64,000 nt of DNA from Klebsiella pneumoniae (GTDB taxonomy: Bacteria; Myxococcota_A; UBA796; SXON01): contig CAMAXZ010000014.1 of NCBI GenBank assembly GCA_945862325.1, positions 29,982 to 93,981 of the forward strand. The letters run 5' to 3'. Position 1 is the first letter of the stretch; every line of letters begins with the position of its first letter. Shown in pieces: positions 17,337 to 26,562 of this stretch. The translations under genes were made by a program, and so were the position numbers. The notes under the pieces were generated by a model. It was not told the origin of the DNA, made no database searches, and was given only the letters and a program-made list of their open reading frames with translations.

Positions 17337-18119
17337 TCAGCCCGGGGCGGCCGGCGGGCTGCCCGCAGGAGGGCCGCCCGCGGGGGGAGCGCCCGCCGGG
17401 GGAGCGCCGCCCGCCGGGGGAGCGCCGCCCGCCGGGGGAGCGCCGCCCGCGGGGGGAGCGCCGCCGGGCCCTCCGGGGTTCACCTGCTCACCCGCGCCGA
17501 GCGGCGGCGGGGGCGCGTCGACGTACCAGGGGAGCTTCTTCGCCCAATCCTTCGAAGACAGGGTGATCGTGACCTCGACGTCCTTGCCCTCGAGCTTGAA
17601 CGACTTGGCGAAGCCGCCCGCGTCGTCGGGCGTCGGGCCGTCCCCCTTGGCGTCCGAGATGGCGGTGACCCAGATTTCACCCGGGTAGGTGGCCGGGGCG
17701 TCGACTTCGAACGTGCCGTCGGTCGTCATGACCACCTGCAAGACCTCGGGCGGCCCCGCCTTCCCGGCAGGGTCGAACGTGTTGATGTCGACCTGGGCCT
17801 TCGTCGCGCCTTCGACGCGCCCGCGGATCTTCACCGTCTTGCCGTCCTGCGCGAGCGCCGCGAACTTGCGGTCGAGCAGGCCTTCCGCGTTCGGCGGCGC
17901 GTTCGGGTCCGTCGATCCGCCGGGCCCCGGGGCGCCGGCGCTCGGGTCGCCCGGAGGGGCGTTCGGGTCGCCCGGAGGGGCGTTCGGATCGCCCGGAGGT
18001 CCGCCCGGTCCGCCCGGAGGGGCGTTCGGGTCCGCCATCGGCGCCCCGCCCGGCGCGCCGAGGGTGTTCTCAGGGAGGGGTTCCGGGCAGCCGAGGAGGG
18101 TGAGCAGGAGGACGAGCAT
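17337..18119 (-). CDS. Pro/Gly-rich lipoprotein with two repeat arms
   Basis: A 260-residue lipoprotein (LLTLLGC, Cys near 10). An N-terminal arm of Gly-Asp-Pro-Asn-Ala-Pro-Pro repeats (about 20-70) leads to a globular centre of about 130 residues (about 75-205) containing VKIRGRVEGATKAQVDINTF and TTDGTFEVDAPATYPGEIWV, which read as an exported beta-sandwich. A C-terminal arm of Gly-Gly-Ala-Pro-Pro-Ala repeats ends the protein. No enzyme motif is visible. It lies between two SUMF1-like genes, convergent with one and divergent from the other. A cell-envelope structural role is a guess. Confidence 0.7.
   Translation of the reverse strand: MLVLLLTLLGCPEPLPENTLGAPGGAPMADPNAPPGGPGGPPGDPNAPPGDPNAPPGDPSAGAPGPGGSTDPNAPPNAEGLLDRKFAALAQDGKTVKIRGRVEGATKAQVDINTFDPAGKAGPPEVLQVVMTTDGTFEVDAPATYPGEIWVTAISDAKGDGPTPDDAGGFAKSFKLEGKDVEVTITLSSKDWAKKLPWYVDAPPPPLGAGEQVNPGGPGGAPPAGGAPPAGGAPPAGGAPPAGAPPAGGPPAGSPPAAPG
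17383..17465 (-). repeat. 18-bp in-frame tandem repeat encoding GGAPPA units
   Basis: Nearly four copies of an 18-base unit (GGGGGAGCGCCGCCCGCC on the plus strand) encode the C-terminal arm of the Pro/Gly-rich lipoprotein. A shortened 15-base unit precedes them. Confidence 0.85.
17942..17999 (-). repeat. 21-bp in-frame tandem repeat encoding NAPPGDP units
   Basis: About 2.8 copies of a 21-base unit encode the N-terminal Asn-Ala-Pro-Pro-Gly-Asp-Pro arm of the same lipoprotein. Confidence 0.85.
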
Positions 18120-18193
18120 GCGGTGTGTTAACTGAGCCGCGGTCCCGGTGCTTTGATCCACCAAGGTGGCGATTCCGGGCGAAGTGGAGGATC

Positions 18194-19186
18194 GTGCTCC
18201 CGATCGTCGCGCTCCTCCCCCTCGTCGCGTGCGTCGGTTCATCCGAGGATGTCACGCGGTCGGAACGCGGCCCGTCCATGGTCCGGGTGCCCGCGGGCGT
18301 GGCGCGGCTGGGCGCGAAGCAGACGCCGCCCGTGCCCGGGTTCATGCCGCCGCCGCTCCCCGGCGGGGCGGGCCTCCCGCCGGGCGCGGCGCTGCCCCCC
18401 GGCCCGGCGCTCCCCATCGGACGCGGCGAGGCGCCCGACCGTGGGCTCGCGCCCGGCGGCGTCCGCGATGTGTCGCGGCTCCCCATGCCGGATCTCCTGC
18501 CACCCCGCGACGTCGACGTGTCGACGTTCTGGATCGACCTCACCGAGGTGACCCAGTCCCAATACGCGGATTTCCTCGCGGATACCGGCTATCGCCCCCC
18601 GTTCGTCGACGAACCCTGGGCCACCGAGGGCTGGAACTGGGACGGAGCGTCGGCGCCCGCGACGACGCGCGACCACCCGGTGGTGCTCACCAACTGGTGG
18701 GACGCGCGCGCCTACTGCGCCTGGGCCGAGAAGCGCCTGCCCACCGAGGCGGAGTGGCAGCTCGCGGTCCTCGGGCCGGCCGACGACGAACGGGTGTACC
18801 CCTGGGGGAACACCTACGACGGTGCGCGGTTGAATCACGGGACCATCGCGATCCCCAACTATGACGACTCCGACGGCTACGCGCGGACGTCCCCCGTCGG
18901 CGCGTTTCCCACGGGCGCGAGCCGACATGGGCTGCTGGATGCGTTCGGAAACGCGTGGGAGTGGACCGACGACACCCGGGTCGCGTCGTGGGACCGCGTG
19001 CAGGGGGAGCGTCGCGGGGACCGACACGTCGACCCGCGCACCTCCTCCCTCGACGGGTTGTACGCCGCGGTGCGGGGAGGCGCGTACTTCTACGACCTGC
19101 GGCCGAACCCTGCGGGCGAGCGGAACGGGTTCCTCAACGAGCTCCGTCGGAAGTCGACGGGGTTCCGCTGCGCGAAGGACGCCTGA
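18194..19186 (+). CDS. SUMF1-like lipoprotein with Pro-rich linker
   Basis: A 330-residue lipoprotein (LLPLVAC) with a Pro/Gly-rich spacer (residues 30-100) followed by a SUMF1/FGE-sulfatase domain: FWIDLTEVTQSQYADF, VVLTNWWDARAYCAW, LPTEAEWQLAV, YPWGN, AFGNAWEWTDD, VRGGAYFYDLRP and STGFRCAKDA. The RGG loop has neither of the FGE catalytic cysteines, so a binding or non-FGE role is likely. The GTG at 18194 is preferred because GGAGG lies just before it. An in-frame ATG at 18125 would leave only five bases to the divergent neighbour. CCACC-AA-GGTGG at 18158-18169 lies in the intergenic gap. Confidence 0.78.
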   Translation: MLPIVALLPLVACVGSSEDVTRSERGPSMVRVPAGVARLGAKQTPPVPGFMPPPLPGGAGLPPGAALPPGPALPIGRGEAPDRGLAPGGVRDVSRLPMPDLLPPRDVDVSTFWIDLTEVTQSQYADFLADTGYRPPFVDEPWATEGWNWDGASAPATTRDHPVVLTNWWDARAYCAWAEKRLPTEAEWQLAVLGPADDERVYPWGNTYDGARLNHGTIAIPNYDDSDGYARTSPVGAFPTGASRHGLLDAFGNAWEWTDDTRVASWDRVQGERRGDRHVDPRTSSLDGLYAAVRGGAYFYDLRPNPAGERNGFLNELRRKSTGFRCAKDA

Positions 19187-19206
19187 CGCCGGGTTCGGCG
19201 CCCCGC

Positions 19207-21009
19207 TCAGCGGCGCACGGGCTGCGCGCTCCGCGCGGGGATCGTGTCCCACACGGCGTGGGTGCCGACGACGCGGGGCGGGCCGAACCAGTCGGTCAAC
19301 ATGGCTTCGATGGCGGCGACCCCCTGCGCGCCGCGATCGAGCTCGCGGTGAACGACGACCCACCGCGCATCGCCAGGAAAGTCACGGATGATCGCGTCGC
19401 GCGGGGTGCGCGCCATCGCGCGCGCGGCCTGGGCCCACGGCTCGTCGCGGTACAGACTGGGCAACGCGAGGAGCTGAAAGGCTCGGGTGCCGAGGAGCGC
19501 GCTCGTGCCGGCGCGGGCGTCGGGGCGGTACGGGATCGGCCGGCGGCTGAACGTCTGGTAGACGAGGTAGCGGCTCGTGGCCATGGTCGCGCCGACCTCG
19601 CCGGGAAGGTCGATCACGAGCCGCCGCGCGTCGTCCACGCGCGCGATCTCCTCGTGCGCGCGGGTGTCCAGCACCGGTGCCCGCGCCAGCGGCCAGGGCG
19701 CGGACACGAGGAGGTCGGCCGCGACGAGCGCCGTGACCGCGACGACCGCGCGCGGCGTGAGCCGGGACGCTCCGACCGCTGCGACCGCGGCGACGAGCGC
19801 GATGCCCGGGAAGCCGACGCGCTGGGCGTGCGTCGCGGCGGCGTCGGGCAGGACGACGTGGAGGAGCCGGAAGGGGAGCGCGACACGACGCGCGTCGCCG
19901 ACGATGACCCACGCCCCGCCGACGTACAGGTAGGGCCCGAGGGAGAGCACCAGCGCGGGGATCGCCGCGGCGAGGGCGCGCGGCCGGCGCGCGTACGCCG
20001 CGAGCGCGATGGCGACGATGCCGAGGTAGCTGGAGTGGAGGAACGCTTCGCCCTGGGCGGCGAGGTCCACCGACTGGAACCCGCCGGGCACGAAAAAGGC
20101 GAGGGGGTCGAGCGCGTTGTGACCGAGCAGGAGCTCGCGGTCCGACGTGGACGCCTCCCCGCGGTTCACGATGGCGTCGGGGGACACGATGCTGGCGCGA
20201 ATCAACGCGAACACCGGGACGACGATCACCGCGGCGATGGCGCCCGCGACGACCAGACCGACCATCCTTCGAACGATCGCGCGCCGCCACGCGCCGACGG
20301 TCTCGTCGTCGGCGGGGATCAACGCCCACGCGGCGAGCACCGTCGCGGCGCCGAGCGCGTAGTACCAGGTGCCGAGGGCGGTGAAGCCGAGCCACACGCC
20401 GGCGACGGCCCAACGCCGGAGCGTGGCGCCGTCGGAGGGGGACGGCGCGAGCGCGTGACGGCCCGCGACGAGCGCGAACACGGCCCACGGCACGCCGACG
20501 GCCTCGCTCACGCCGTTGTGAATCTCGCTGAGGAGGTACGGCGAGGCGGACACGCCAATCGCGGCCACCCAGCTCGCGGCGGGGGTCGCCCCGAGCGCGA
20601 CGGCGAGGCGGCGCGCCGCCACCGACGCGAGGGCGACCTGCACGAATATCGCAAGGTTGTATGCGCCGATAGTCCCGATCAGCGGCACGAGTCCGGCGCC
20701 GATCGTGGCGCCGATCGGGTCGATGTACCAGAGGACGCCCCCGTTCGGCGCCGCCAGGAGGTCCGTGCGCCAGGGGAGCGCCCCCGACGACAGGCTCTCG
20801 TAGAACCACCACGGGCCCCAGGCGTGGTTCCAGACGTCCACGTCCTCGTGCCCGATGAGGCGCGTGAGCGGCGTGAGCACGAGCGGGAAGGTCGCCACCG
20901 CGGCGATGGCGAGGTGGGGAAGGGCGCGCGCTCCGGTCGCGACCCGACCGCGCAGCCACCCGAGGCGCGTCGCCGCGCGAGCGTCGGGGACGGGCGGGGA
21001 TCCGGACAC
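19207..21009 (-). CDS. Polytopic membrane protein, GT-C glycosyltransferase-like
   Basis: A 600-residue protein with about ten hydrophobic segments. The first luminal loop has GHEDVDVWNHAWGPWW, and the last 130 residues are soluble (RRLVIDLPGEVGATMATS through DARWVVVHRELD). This layout fits GT-C/YfhO-type polyprenyl-sugar transferases, where an acidic pair in loop one acts in catalysis, but no subfamily can be named. The GTG start lies 11 bases after the stop of the small lipoprotein gene, itself overlapping thyX, so the three form an operon. Confidence 0.7.
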   Translation of the reverse strand: MSGSPPVPDARAATRLGWLRGRVATGARALPHLAIAAVATFPLVLTPLTRLIGHEDVDVWNHAWGPWWFYESLSSGALPWRTDLLAAPNGGVLWYIDPIGATIGAGLVPLIGTIGAYNLAIFVQVALASVAARRLAVALGATPAASWVAAIGVSASPYLLSEIHNGVSEAVGVPWAVFALVAGRHALAPSPSDGATLRRWAVAGVWLGFTALGTWYYALGAATVLAAWALIPADDETVGAWRRAIVRRMVGLVVAGAIAAVIVVPVFALIRASIVSPDAIVNRGEASTSDRELLLGHNALDPLAFFVPGGFQSVDLAAQGEAFLHSSYLGIVAIALAAYARRPRALAAAIPALVLSLGPYLYVGGAWVIVGDARRVALPFRLLHVVLPDAAATHAQRVGFPGIALVAAVAAVGASRLTPRAVVAVTALVAADLLVSAPWPLARAPVLDTRAHEEIARVDDARRLVIDLPGEVGATMATSRYLVYQTFSRRPIPYRPDARAGTSALLGTRAFQLLALPSLYRDEPWAQAARAMARTPRDAIIRDFPGDARWVVVHRELDRGAQGVAAIEAMLTDWFGPPRVVGTHAVWDTIPARSAQPVRR

Positions 21010-21020
21010 GCCCGCCGCCG

Positions 21021-21443
21021 CTATCGCGGCGTTGGCGCGTCCGGGGGCGTCGGTTCGCCGGGCGGCGGGGGCGGATCGCCAACCGTCGGCACGGTCACGA
21101 TCTCCGGGGACGGCGCGCGCGCGACCGCGCGTTCGACGAGGAACAGGTCGCCGTCGCCCGACCGCCCTTCGAGCTCGACCGTGGCCCCGATCGGAAGCTC
21201 GGCCGCGAGCGCCGCCCGGTCGTCGAGGCGCAGCGTGGCGTGGGGCACGAGGTGGGCGATCCACCGGCGGCCTTCGTGCACGACGACGAAGCTGCGCGTG
21301 GGGCCGTGGGGGTCCTGGACGGCCCCGACGAGGCGCTCGACGTCCTGCTCCGCCGCCTGCAACACGGGCGGTGGCGTGGGCGGCGGGTTCGCCTGGGCGA
21401 GGTCCGGGTCCGGCCCGCACGCGAGGAGCAGCAGGAGGGTCAT
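21021..21443 (-). CDS. Small lipoprotein, unknown
   Basis: A 140-residue lipoprotein ([14 protein letters not shown]). A central domain of about 80 residues reads as beta-rich ([44 protein letters not shown] in part). It is flanked by Pro-rich stretches, and the C terminus is almost only Pro, Thr and Asp. No family is recognised. Its ATG overlaps the thyX stop codon (ATGA), so it is translated with thyX and precedes the membrane transferase gene. Confidence 0.7.
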   Translation of the reverse strand: MTLLLLLACGPDPDLAQANPPPTPPPVLQAAEQDVERLVGAVQDPHGPTRSFVVVHEGRRWIAHLVPHATLRLDDRAALAAELPIGATVELEGRSGDGDLFLVERAVARAPSPEIVTVPTVGDPPPPPGEPTPPDAPTPR

Positions 21444-22342
21444 GGCTCCGTCCCGAGGAGCGCCGCGAGCTCGTCCCACTCCCTGCGGCTCATGCCGCTG
21501 TCTTCGAAGCGCACCGGGTGCCCGGCGACCCGGGCGCGGACGACGTCGAGCATCTGGCGAGACAGCTGGGCGCCGCCGAGGCGGTAGTCCTCGAAGGCGG
21601 CGTAGGTGTGGGGCACCCAGTCGCGCACCAGGGAGGCGATGGCCTCGCCGTACACGCGAATCTCGTACTGCGCGTGGGGGTCGATGCGGAGCGAGAGGAA
21701 GTGCAGGAGGTTGTGCAGGTCGGTCTTCCAGTACCACTGGGTGTACCAGTTGACCGGGAGGTTCATGCGCGCGAGCTCGCGTGCGAGCTCGTGATCTTCG
21801 AGGAGCGACTCGTAGGTGGAGTAGGCCTGCGTCGCGTCGCGGCGGAGCAGATCGAGGACGCGCGCGGCGGCCTCCTCGTCGAGGACTTCGCCTCGCCCTT
21901 GCTTGTTGATCGCGGACTGGCGTGCGAGGTGCTCGGGCGCCGGCAGGTAGAACTCGCGGTCGAGCACCGAGTAGCGGGCGCTGATCTCGTTGACGCTCGC
22001 GGTGCGGTGGCGAATCCACTGGCGCGCCACGAAGATCGGCAGCTTCACGTGCAGCTTCAGCACGCACATCTCGAACGGCGTCGTGTGGCGGTGCCGCATC
22101 AGGTAGCGGATCAGCCCGCGATCTTCGTTGACCTTGCGCGTGCCCTTTCCGTAGGACACGCGCGCCGCTTGAACCACGGCGGCGTCGTCGCCCATGTAGT
22201 CGACCACGCGCACGAACCCGTGGTCGAGGCAGGGGATCGGAGTGTACAGGCGGGCTTCGAGGGCGGGCACCGTGGGGCGGCGTGTGTCGGCGCGGGCACC
22301 GGACTGCTCAGTGAGCTCGACGAGCTCGTCGGCGGAGGGCAT
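21440..22342 (-). CDS. thyX: FAD-dependent thymidylate synthase ThyX
   Basis: A 300-residue flavin-dependent thymidylate synthase that makes dTMP from dUMP with methylenetetrahydrofolate and NADPH. The ThyX signature [13 protein letters not shown] is at residues 111-123, and [18 protein letters not shown] follows as expected. The length is somewhat above the classic 220-260 because of an extended C-terminal region. The ATG at 22342 is chosen as the first Met with a plausible upstream region. The gene is divergent from the TPR gene. No thyA is present in the window. Confidence 0.93.
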   Translation of the reverse strand: MPSADELVELTEQSGARADTRRPTVPALEARLYTPIPCLDHGFVRVVDYMGDDAAVVQAARVSYGKGTRKVNEDRGLIRYLMRHRHTTPFEMCVLKLHVKLPIFVARQWIRHRTASVNEISARYSVLDREFYLPAPEHLARQSAINKQGRGEVLDEEAAARVLDLLRRDATQAYSTYESLLEDHELARELARMNLPVNWYTQWYWKTDLHNLLHFLSLRIDPHAQYEIRVYGEAIASLVRDWVPHTYAAFEDYRLGGAQLSRQMLDVVRARVAGHPVRFEDSGMSRREWDELAALLGTEP

Positions 22343-22398
22343 GTGGCGGTCTAATCCGAAACGGGGGCGTGCTACCTTGCGGCGGCTTCGGAGGCCCC

Positions 22399-23571
22399 GT
22401 GTCCACGCCAACCCCCGACGAGCTCGCGCAGAAGGCCCTCGCCGCCCTCCAGGCGGAAGATCCGCGGCAGGCCCGGTTGCTCCTCATGGACGCCGTGCGC
22501 GCGGCCCCGGAGCGCGCCGACCTCGTGCACGCCCTCGGCACCGTCCACGTGCAGCTCGGCGAGCCGGAGCTCGGCAAGCCCTTGATGGAGCAGGCGATCG
22601 CCGTCGCCCGCGAGCAGGTGGCGGGGAACCCGGAGCGAGCTTCGTTCTTCGAGCCGATGATCGAGGGTTTTCTGCTCGGGCTGGCAGCAGCTGCGGAAGA
22701 CCTCGACGAGCCCGCAGACGCGCTGGCGGCCTACGATCAGGTGCTGGCCGCCAACCCGGGGCAGCCGCGCGCCCGCTCCGCCCGGGCGCACCTCCTGCTG
22801 GCGTGGGGCGAGCTCGACGCCGGCGCCCGCGAGCTCGACGCCTACCTCGACGACGCCCGGGACGAGCAGCCGTTCCTCGACGGCGCCATGGCGTACCTCT
22901 CGTCGTTGCGGTCGTTGCAGGCGGCCGACATCCATCCTCGCGAATTCCTGGTCGGGCACCGGGAGAGCTACGTGGAGATGTTCGACCACTACGCGGCGGA
23001 GCAGGCGGCGCGAGGCTGGATCGCGGAGGCCGCGCGCATGCGTCGCGACGACCGCGGGCGGATCGTGCCGTCGATCCCTGAGGGGGCGCGTCCGTACGCG
23101 GCGCTGCGGGTCGATCTCGTCAATCCGCAGACCTCGGAGGTCGGGCAGGTCGGCGATCAGCCGATGGTGGTCGCGCTCGCCGGCTACGAGCCGCTCGCGC
23201 GCGCGCCGGCGCTCCTCCGCTGGCGTGATCTGCCGTTCGATCTTCGGGTCTCCACGCAGGCCCCGTGGGATCAGCTCCCGATCCAGGTGGCCTTCGACAC
23301 GGTCGGCGCGCTCGACGACCTCGACGCCGTGGTCGGCGACTGGTACCTCCGCGGCTGGGACGGCGCGTTCGGCGACGCCGACGGGCGCCGTTTCCACTAC
23401 ATCTCGGACCCGGAGCCTCGCCGCGACGGTCGGGCGGTCACCTACCACTGCGACCTCGGTCGGGCGCGGGTCGAGGCCATCGACGAGCTCGTCCGGCGCC
23501 TCGGGGTGCTGCACGCGAGCCGCCCGATCGCCCGGGTGATCCTCGGTCGTGGCTACCTGCCGCGCGCGTAG
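22399..23571 (+). CDS. TPR-containing protein, unknown role
   Basis: A 390-residue cytoplasmic protein. The first 180 residues are helical and TPR-like ([59 protein letters not shown]). The C-terminal 200 residues form an alpha/beta region without a recognised motif ([38 protein letters not shown]). The GTG start is supported by GGAGG four bases upstream and by a possible -10 (GCTACCTT) near 22370. The last 19 bases overlap the convergent amidotransferase gene. Confidence 0.75.
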   Translation: MSTPTPDELAQKALAALQAEDPRQARLLLMDAVRAAPERADLVHALGTVHVQLGEPELGKPLMEQAIAVAREQVAGNPERASFFEPMIEGFLLGLAAAAEDLDEPADALAAYDQVLAANPGQPRARSARAHLLLAWGELDAGARELDAYLDDARDEQPFLDGAMAYLSSLRSLQAADIHPREFLVGHRESYVEMFDHYAAEQAARGWIAEAARMRRDDRGRIVPSIPEGARPYAALRVDLVNPQTSEVGQVGDQPMVVALAGYEPLARAPALLRWRDLPFDLRVSTQAPWDQLPIQVAFDTVGALDDLDAVVGDWYLRGWDGAFGDADGRRFHYISDPEPRRDGRAVTYHCDLGRARVEAIDELVRRLGVLHASRPIARVILGRGYLPRA

Positions 23572-24272
23572 TCCGCGAAGCGGCGCATCACCGCCTGCAC
23601 CTCGAGCGTGTCGGGGGACTCCGCCATCACCCGGTCGATCGCCGCCGCCGCGTCCGGGCTGTCGGCGTAGTGGCTGCGGTAGTAGTTCCAGCGCTCGGTC
23701 GTCGTGCGCTTGTTGAGCTCGGGGTGGAACTGGGTGGCCCAGAACGGCGCGCCGTCGACCTTGAAGGCCTGATTCCGGATGGCGCGGCCGGTCGCGAGGA
23801 GCGTGACCCCCGAGGGGAGGCGATCGACGTGGTCGTGGTGGCCGAGCTGCGCGTCGAACGTCGGCGGCAGGTGCCTGAACAGGGGGTCCGCCGCCCCTTC
23901 CGGCGTGAGGTCGATCGGGAAGGCCCCGAGCTCTTGTCGCGCGTCGTCGCGGTTGACCTCGCCGCCGAGCGCCAAGGCGAGCCCCTGGAACCCGAAGCAG
24001 CTCGCCCACGCGGGCACCTCGGCGTCCACGACGCGGACGAGGAAGTCCAGCATCGCGCGCACCCAGTCGTGGGTGTCGAGGACCGAGTAGGCGCCGGATC
24101 CGCCGAAAAAGAACGCGCGGGTCGTGTCGAGGAGGCGGTCGTCGAGCGGGGTCACGGCGGCGTGCACCATCACCAGCTCGCCGAGCCCGGTCGTCTCACG
24201 AAAACAACGCAGCTCCTGAGCGGCCATCGGGTCGTTCGGATCACGCAGGCTGACGAGCACATCGCGGTTCAT
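23553..24272 (-). CDS. Class I glutamine amidotransferase
   Basis: A 239-residue class I glutamine amidotransferase. The catalytic triad is visible: C92 in WASCFGFQG, and H183 and E185 in TQFHPELN. The order GGSGAYS, then CFGFQ, then FHPE fits stand-alone GMP-synthase-like amidotransferases. The ATG start at 24272 follows GGGAGCG. It could hydrolyse glutamine or a gamma-glutamyl compound; no synthetase partner lies nearby. It is divergent from the VWA lipoprotein gene. Confidence 0.87.
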   Translation of the reverse strand: MNRDVLVSLRDPNDPMAAQELRCFRETTGLGELVMVHAAVTPLDDRLLDTTRAFFFGGSGAYSVLDTHDWVRAMLDFLVRVVDAEVPAWASCFGFQGLALALGGEVNRDDARQELGAFPIDLTPEGAADPLFRHLPPTFDAQLGHHDHVDRLPSGVTLLATGRAIRNQAFKVDGAPFWATQFHPELNKRTTTERWNYYRSHYADSPDAAAAIDRVMAESPDTLEVQAVMRRFADYARGR

Positions 24273-24399
24273 GGGCGCTCCCGCACGGCGGCTAGCACCC
24301 TCGGGGCGGGGCGTCACCCCGCCGTTTCGTCCACAATCCGAAGCGCCGGTGTAAGCGGCGCCCGACGGCGCCGTTCTTCCCGCGAACCACGGAGCCCAC

Positions 24400-26556
24400 G
24401 TGCTTGCTCTCCTCGCCCTCTTCTCCTGCCAGCAGTCCACCCACGCGTCCGACGAGGTCGTCGCGCCCGAGTCGGACGCGGTCGCCTACGCCGGCCGCGA
24501 GGTGCCCGAGGTCGCCGCGCCGCGGCCCGTGGTGACGATCCCGGCGGGCCAGGCGACGGTGCGCGAGTGTTGGGCGCGGGAGGAGAGGGTGTCCCAGCGC
24601 GCCCGACCGAACCCCGCCGCGGGTCACGGGGGCGGCGGACGTTTCGCGAGCGCGCCCACCTCGACCGCCGCGCCAGCGGGCGTGACCGGGAACGCGTCGA
24701 CGAAGGCGGCTCCGAAGGCGTCGGCGCCCATCGCCCCGATGGACGAAGCCTCCGCCGTTTCGGGCGTCGGGGCCTACGCCCCGCCGCCACCGCCGTCCGC
24801 CCCGTCCGCCGCGCCGGTGGCCGAAGGGTTCGCGCCGCAGGAGGACGCGGTCGCGGACCGGTCCGACAACGACGCGAGGGGGGAGGCGCCCGCCCGTGAA
24901 GCAAAGCAGGATGCGGCCAAGGCGGTCACGGTCGATGGCAAGCGCGAGCGGAGCGTCTCGGATCTCGAGGCCGCCCCCCCCTCCCGTCGCCTCGAGCCGT
25001 CGCTGGACTGGGGCGCGACGGTCTACCTCTCCAACGACGACTCGATGTCCCTCGCCAGCGCCCAGCGGCTGCTCTGGGCCATCCAGAACAAGGGCGCCGT
25101 CAAGACCTCCGAGGTGCGTCCTCACGAGTTCCTGAACTACTTCTCGTTCGACACCGAGCGGCCTCAGGGCTCCGCCACCTTCGGCGTCGGTGGCTCCGCC
25201 GAGCAGACCTCGCCGGACACCCTCACGATGGCCTTCGCCGTGAAGGGCGCCACGCCGGTGCGCGAGCCGATGGACCTGACGTTGGTCCTCGATCGTTCGG
25301 GGTCCATGGCCGCCGAAGGGCGCATGGACTACCTCAAGCGGGGCCTGCTGCAGATGGTCGACCAGCTCGAGCGCGGCGACCGCGTCGACCTGGTGCTGTT
25401 CGACGACGACCTCTGCGTGCCCCTCGAGGACTTCGTGGTCGGGCGCGACCCGGCGGACCTGCTGACGACGGCCATCGGCGACCTCCGGCCGCGCGGGGCC
25501 ACCGACCTGGACCTCGGGCTGCGCGAGGGCTACCGCATCGCGACCTCCCGCCCCGTCGACAGCTCCCGCAACCAGCGGATGATGCTGGTCTCCGACGCCC
25601 TGCTGAACACCGGCGACGTCAACCCGGCCACCGTGTCCGAGATCGGCAAGCAGCTCGACGCGCGCGACATCCGCTTGACCGCGATCGGCGTCGGTCGCGA
25701 CTTCAACGACAAGGTCCTCAACATGTTGAGCGAGAAGGGCAAGGGCGCCTACGTGTACCTGGGCAGCGAGGCCGTGGTCGATCGCGTGTTCGGCGTCGGG
25801 TTCCCCTCGCTCGTACAGACCATCGCGCACGATGTTCGGTTCTCCGTCGATCTTCCGCCCTCTCTCGCGATGACGAAGTTCTACGGCGAGGAGTCCAGCA
25901 CCGTGAAGGAGGACGTGCAGCCCATCCACTACTACGCGGGCACCTCTCAGCTCTTCCTTCAGGACGTCCGGATCCGCGACAACCGACCCGCGCGACAGGA
26001 TCGCGTGACCTTCCACATCGAGTGGTCCGACGCCGACACCGGCGCCGCGCGCACGCAGGATCTCCAGTTCACCGTCGGCCAGCTGCTCGACGCCGACCCG
26101 CGGAACGTCCGCAAGGCGCGCGCGCTCATGGCGTGGACCGACATGATCCTCGCCCGCTCGCTCGGCGGCTCGCCGTGCGACGCGCCGTTCTCGGTCTGGC
26201 GCGAGCGGGTGTCGCTTCTCGGGGAGGACGCGGAGATCGGCTGGTTGGACGGTCTCACCAGCCCCCTGTGCGGCACGGGTCCGGTGCCGGTCGAGCCGCG
26301 GCCCGCGGGCGTCGCGTTCAAGGTGAAGCTCGACGCCGACCTGCCCATCGCCGAGGTCGCGTTGCAGTGCGGCGGCGACACCCAGCGCGCCCGCCTGAGC
26401 GGCTCCGACAACGTCGCGCGGTTCAACACCACGCGCCCGGGCGCGTGCACGCTGACCCTCGCGGGCGCCGTGCCGATGGTCGCCCGTGTCGAGGTGCCGT
26501 CGGTCGGCGGCGAGGCCCAGTGTGTCGTGCGCGGCGGGCGGGTCAGCTGCTCCTGA
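24400..26556 (+). CDS. Von Willebrand factor type A lipoprotein (YfbK-like)
   Basis: A 718-residue lipoprotein (LLALFSC). A disordered Pro/Ala-rich stretch runs to about 195. A YfbK-type N-terminal segment follows (SNDDSMSLASAQRLLWAIQ, HEFLNYFSFD), then a VWA domain with a complete MIDAS start, DRSGSM (D298, S300, S302), and later GATDLDLGL. The C-terminal 250 residues include LMAWTDMILARSLGG and a Cys-containing beta region. The family binds divalent metal and mediates protein contacts in the envelope. The GTG start lies five bases after GGAG. Confidence 0.88.
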   Translation: MLALLALFSCQQSTHASDEVVAPESDAVAYAGREVPEVAAPRPVVTIPAGQATVRECWAREERVSQRARPNPAAGHGGGGRFASAPTSTAAPAGVTGNASTKAAPKASAPIAPMDEASAVSGVGAYAPPPPPSAPSAAPVAEGFAPQEDAVADRSDNDARGEAPAREAKQDAAKAVTVDGKRERSVSDLEAAPPSRRLEPSLDWGATVYLSNDDSMSLASAQRLLWAIQNKGAVKTSEVRPHEFLNYFSFDTERPQGSATFGVGGSAEQTSPDTLTMAFAVKGATPVREPMDLTLVLDRSGSMAAEGRMDYLKRGLLQMVDQLERGDRVDLVLFDDDLCVPLEDFVVGRDPADLLTTAIGDLRPRGATDLDLGLREGYRIATSRPVDSSRNQRMMLVSDALLNTGDVNPATVSEIGKQLDARDIRLTAIGVGRDFNDKVLNMLSEKGKGAYVYLGSEAVVDRVFGVGFPSLVQTIAHDVRFSVDLPPSLAMTKFYGEESSTVKEDVQPIHYYAGTSQLFLQDVRIRDNRPARQDRVTFHIEWSDADTGAARTQDLQFTVGQLLDADPRNVRKARALMAWTDMILARSLGGSPCDAPFSVWRERVSLLGEDAEIGWLDGLTSPLCGTGPVPVEPRPAGVAFKVKLDADLPIAEVALQCGGDTQRARLSGSDNVARFNTTRPGACTLTLAGAVPMVARVEVPSVGGEAQCVVRGGRVSCS

Positions 26557-26562
26557 GGGCCG

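Noticed and set aside
18125..18193. Upstream ATG at 18125 as start of the SUMF1-like lipoprotein.
   Set aside because: It would add a charged, non-signal extension and leave only five bases to the divergent gene; the GTG at 18194 has GGAGG and a proper lipoprotein leader.
24325..24375. GC-rich hairpins between the amidotransferase and VWA genes as terminators.
   Set aside because: They lie between divergent starts, have short stems and lack T tracts, so a terminator makes little sense there.
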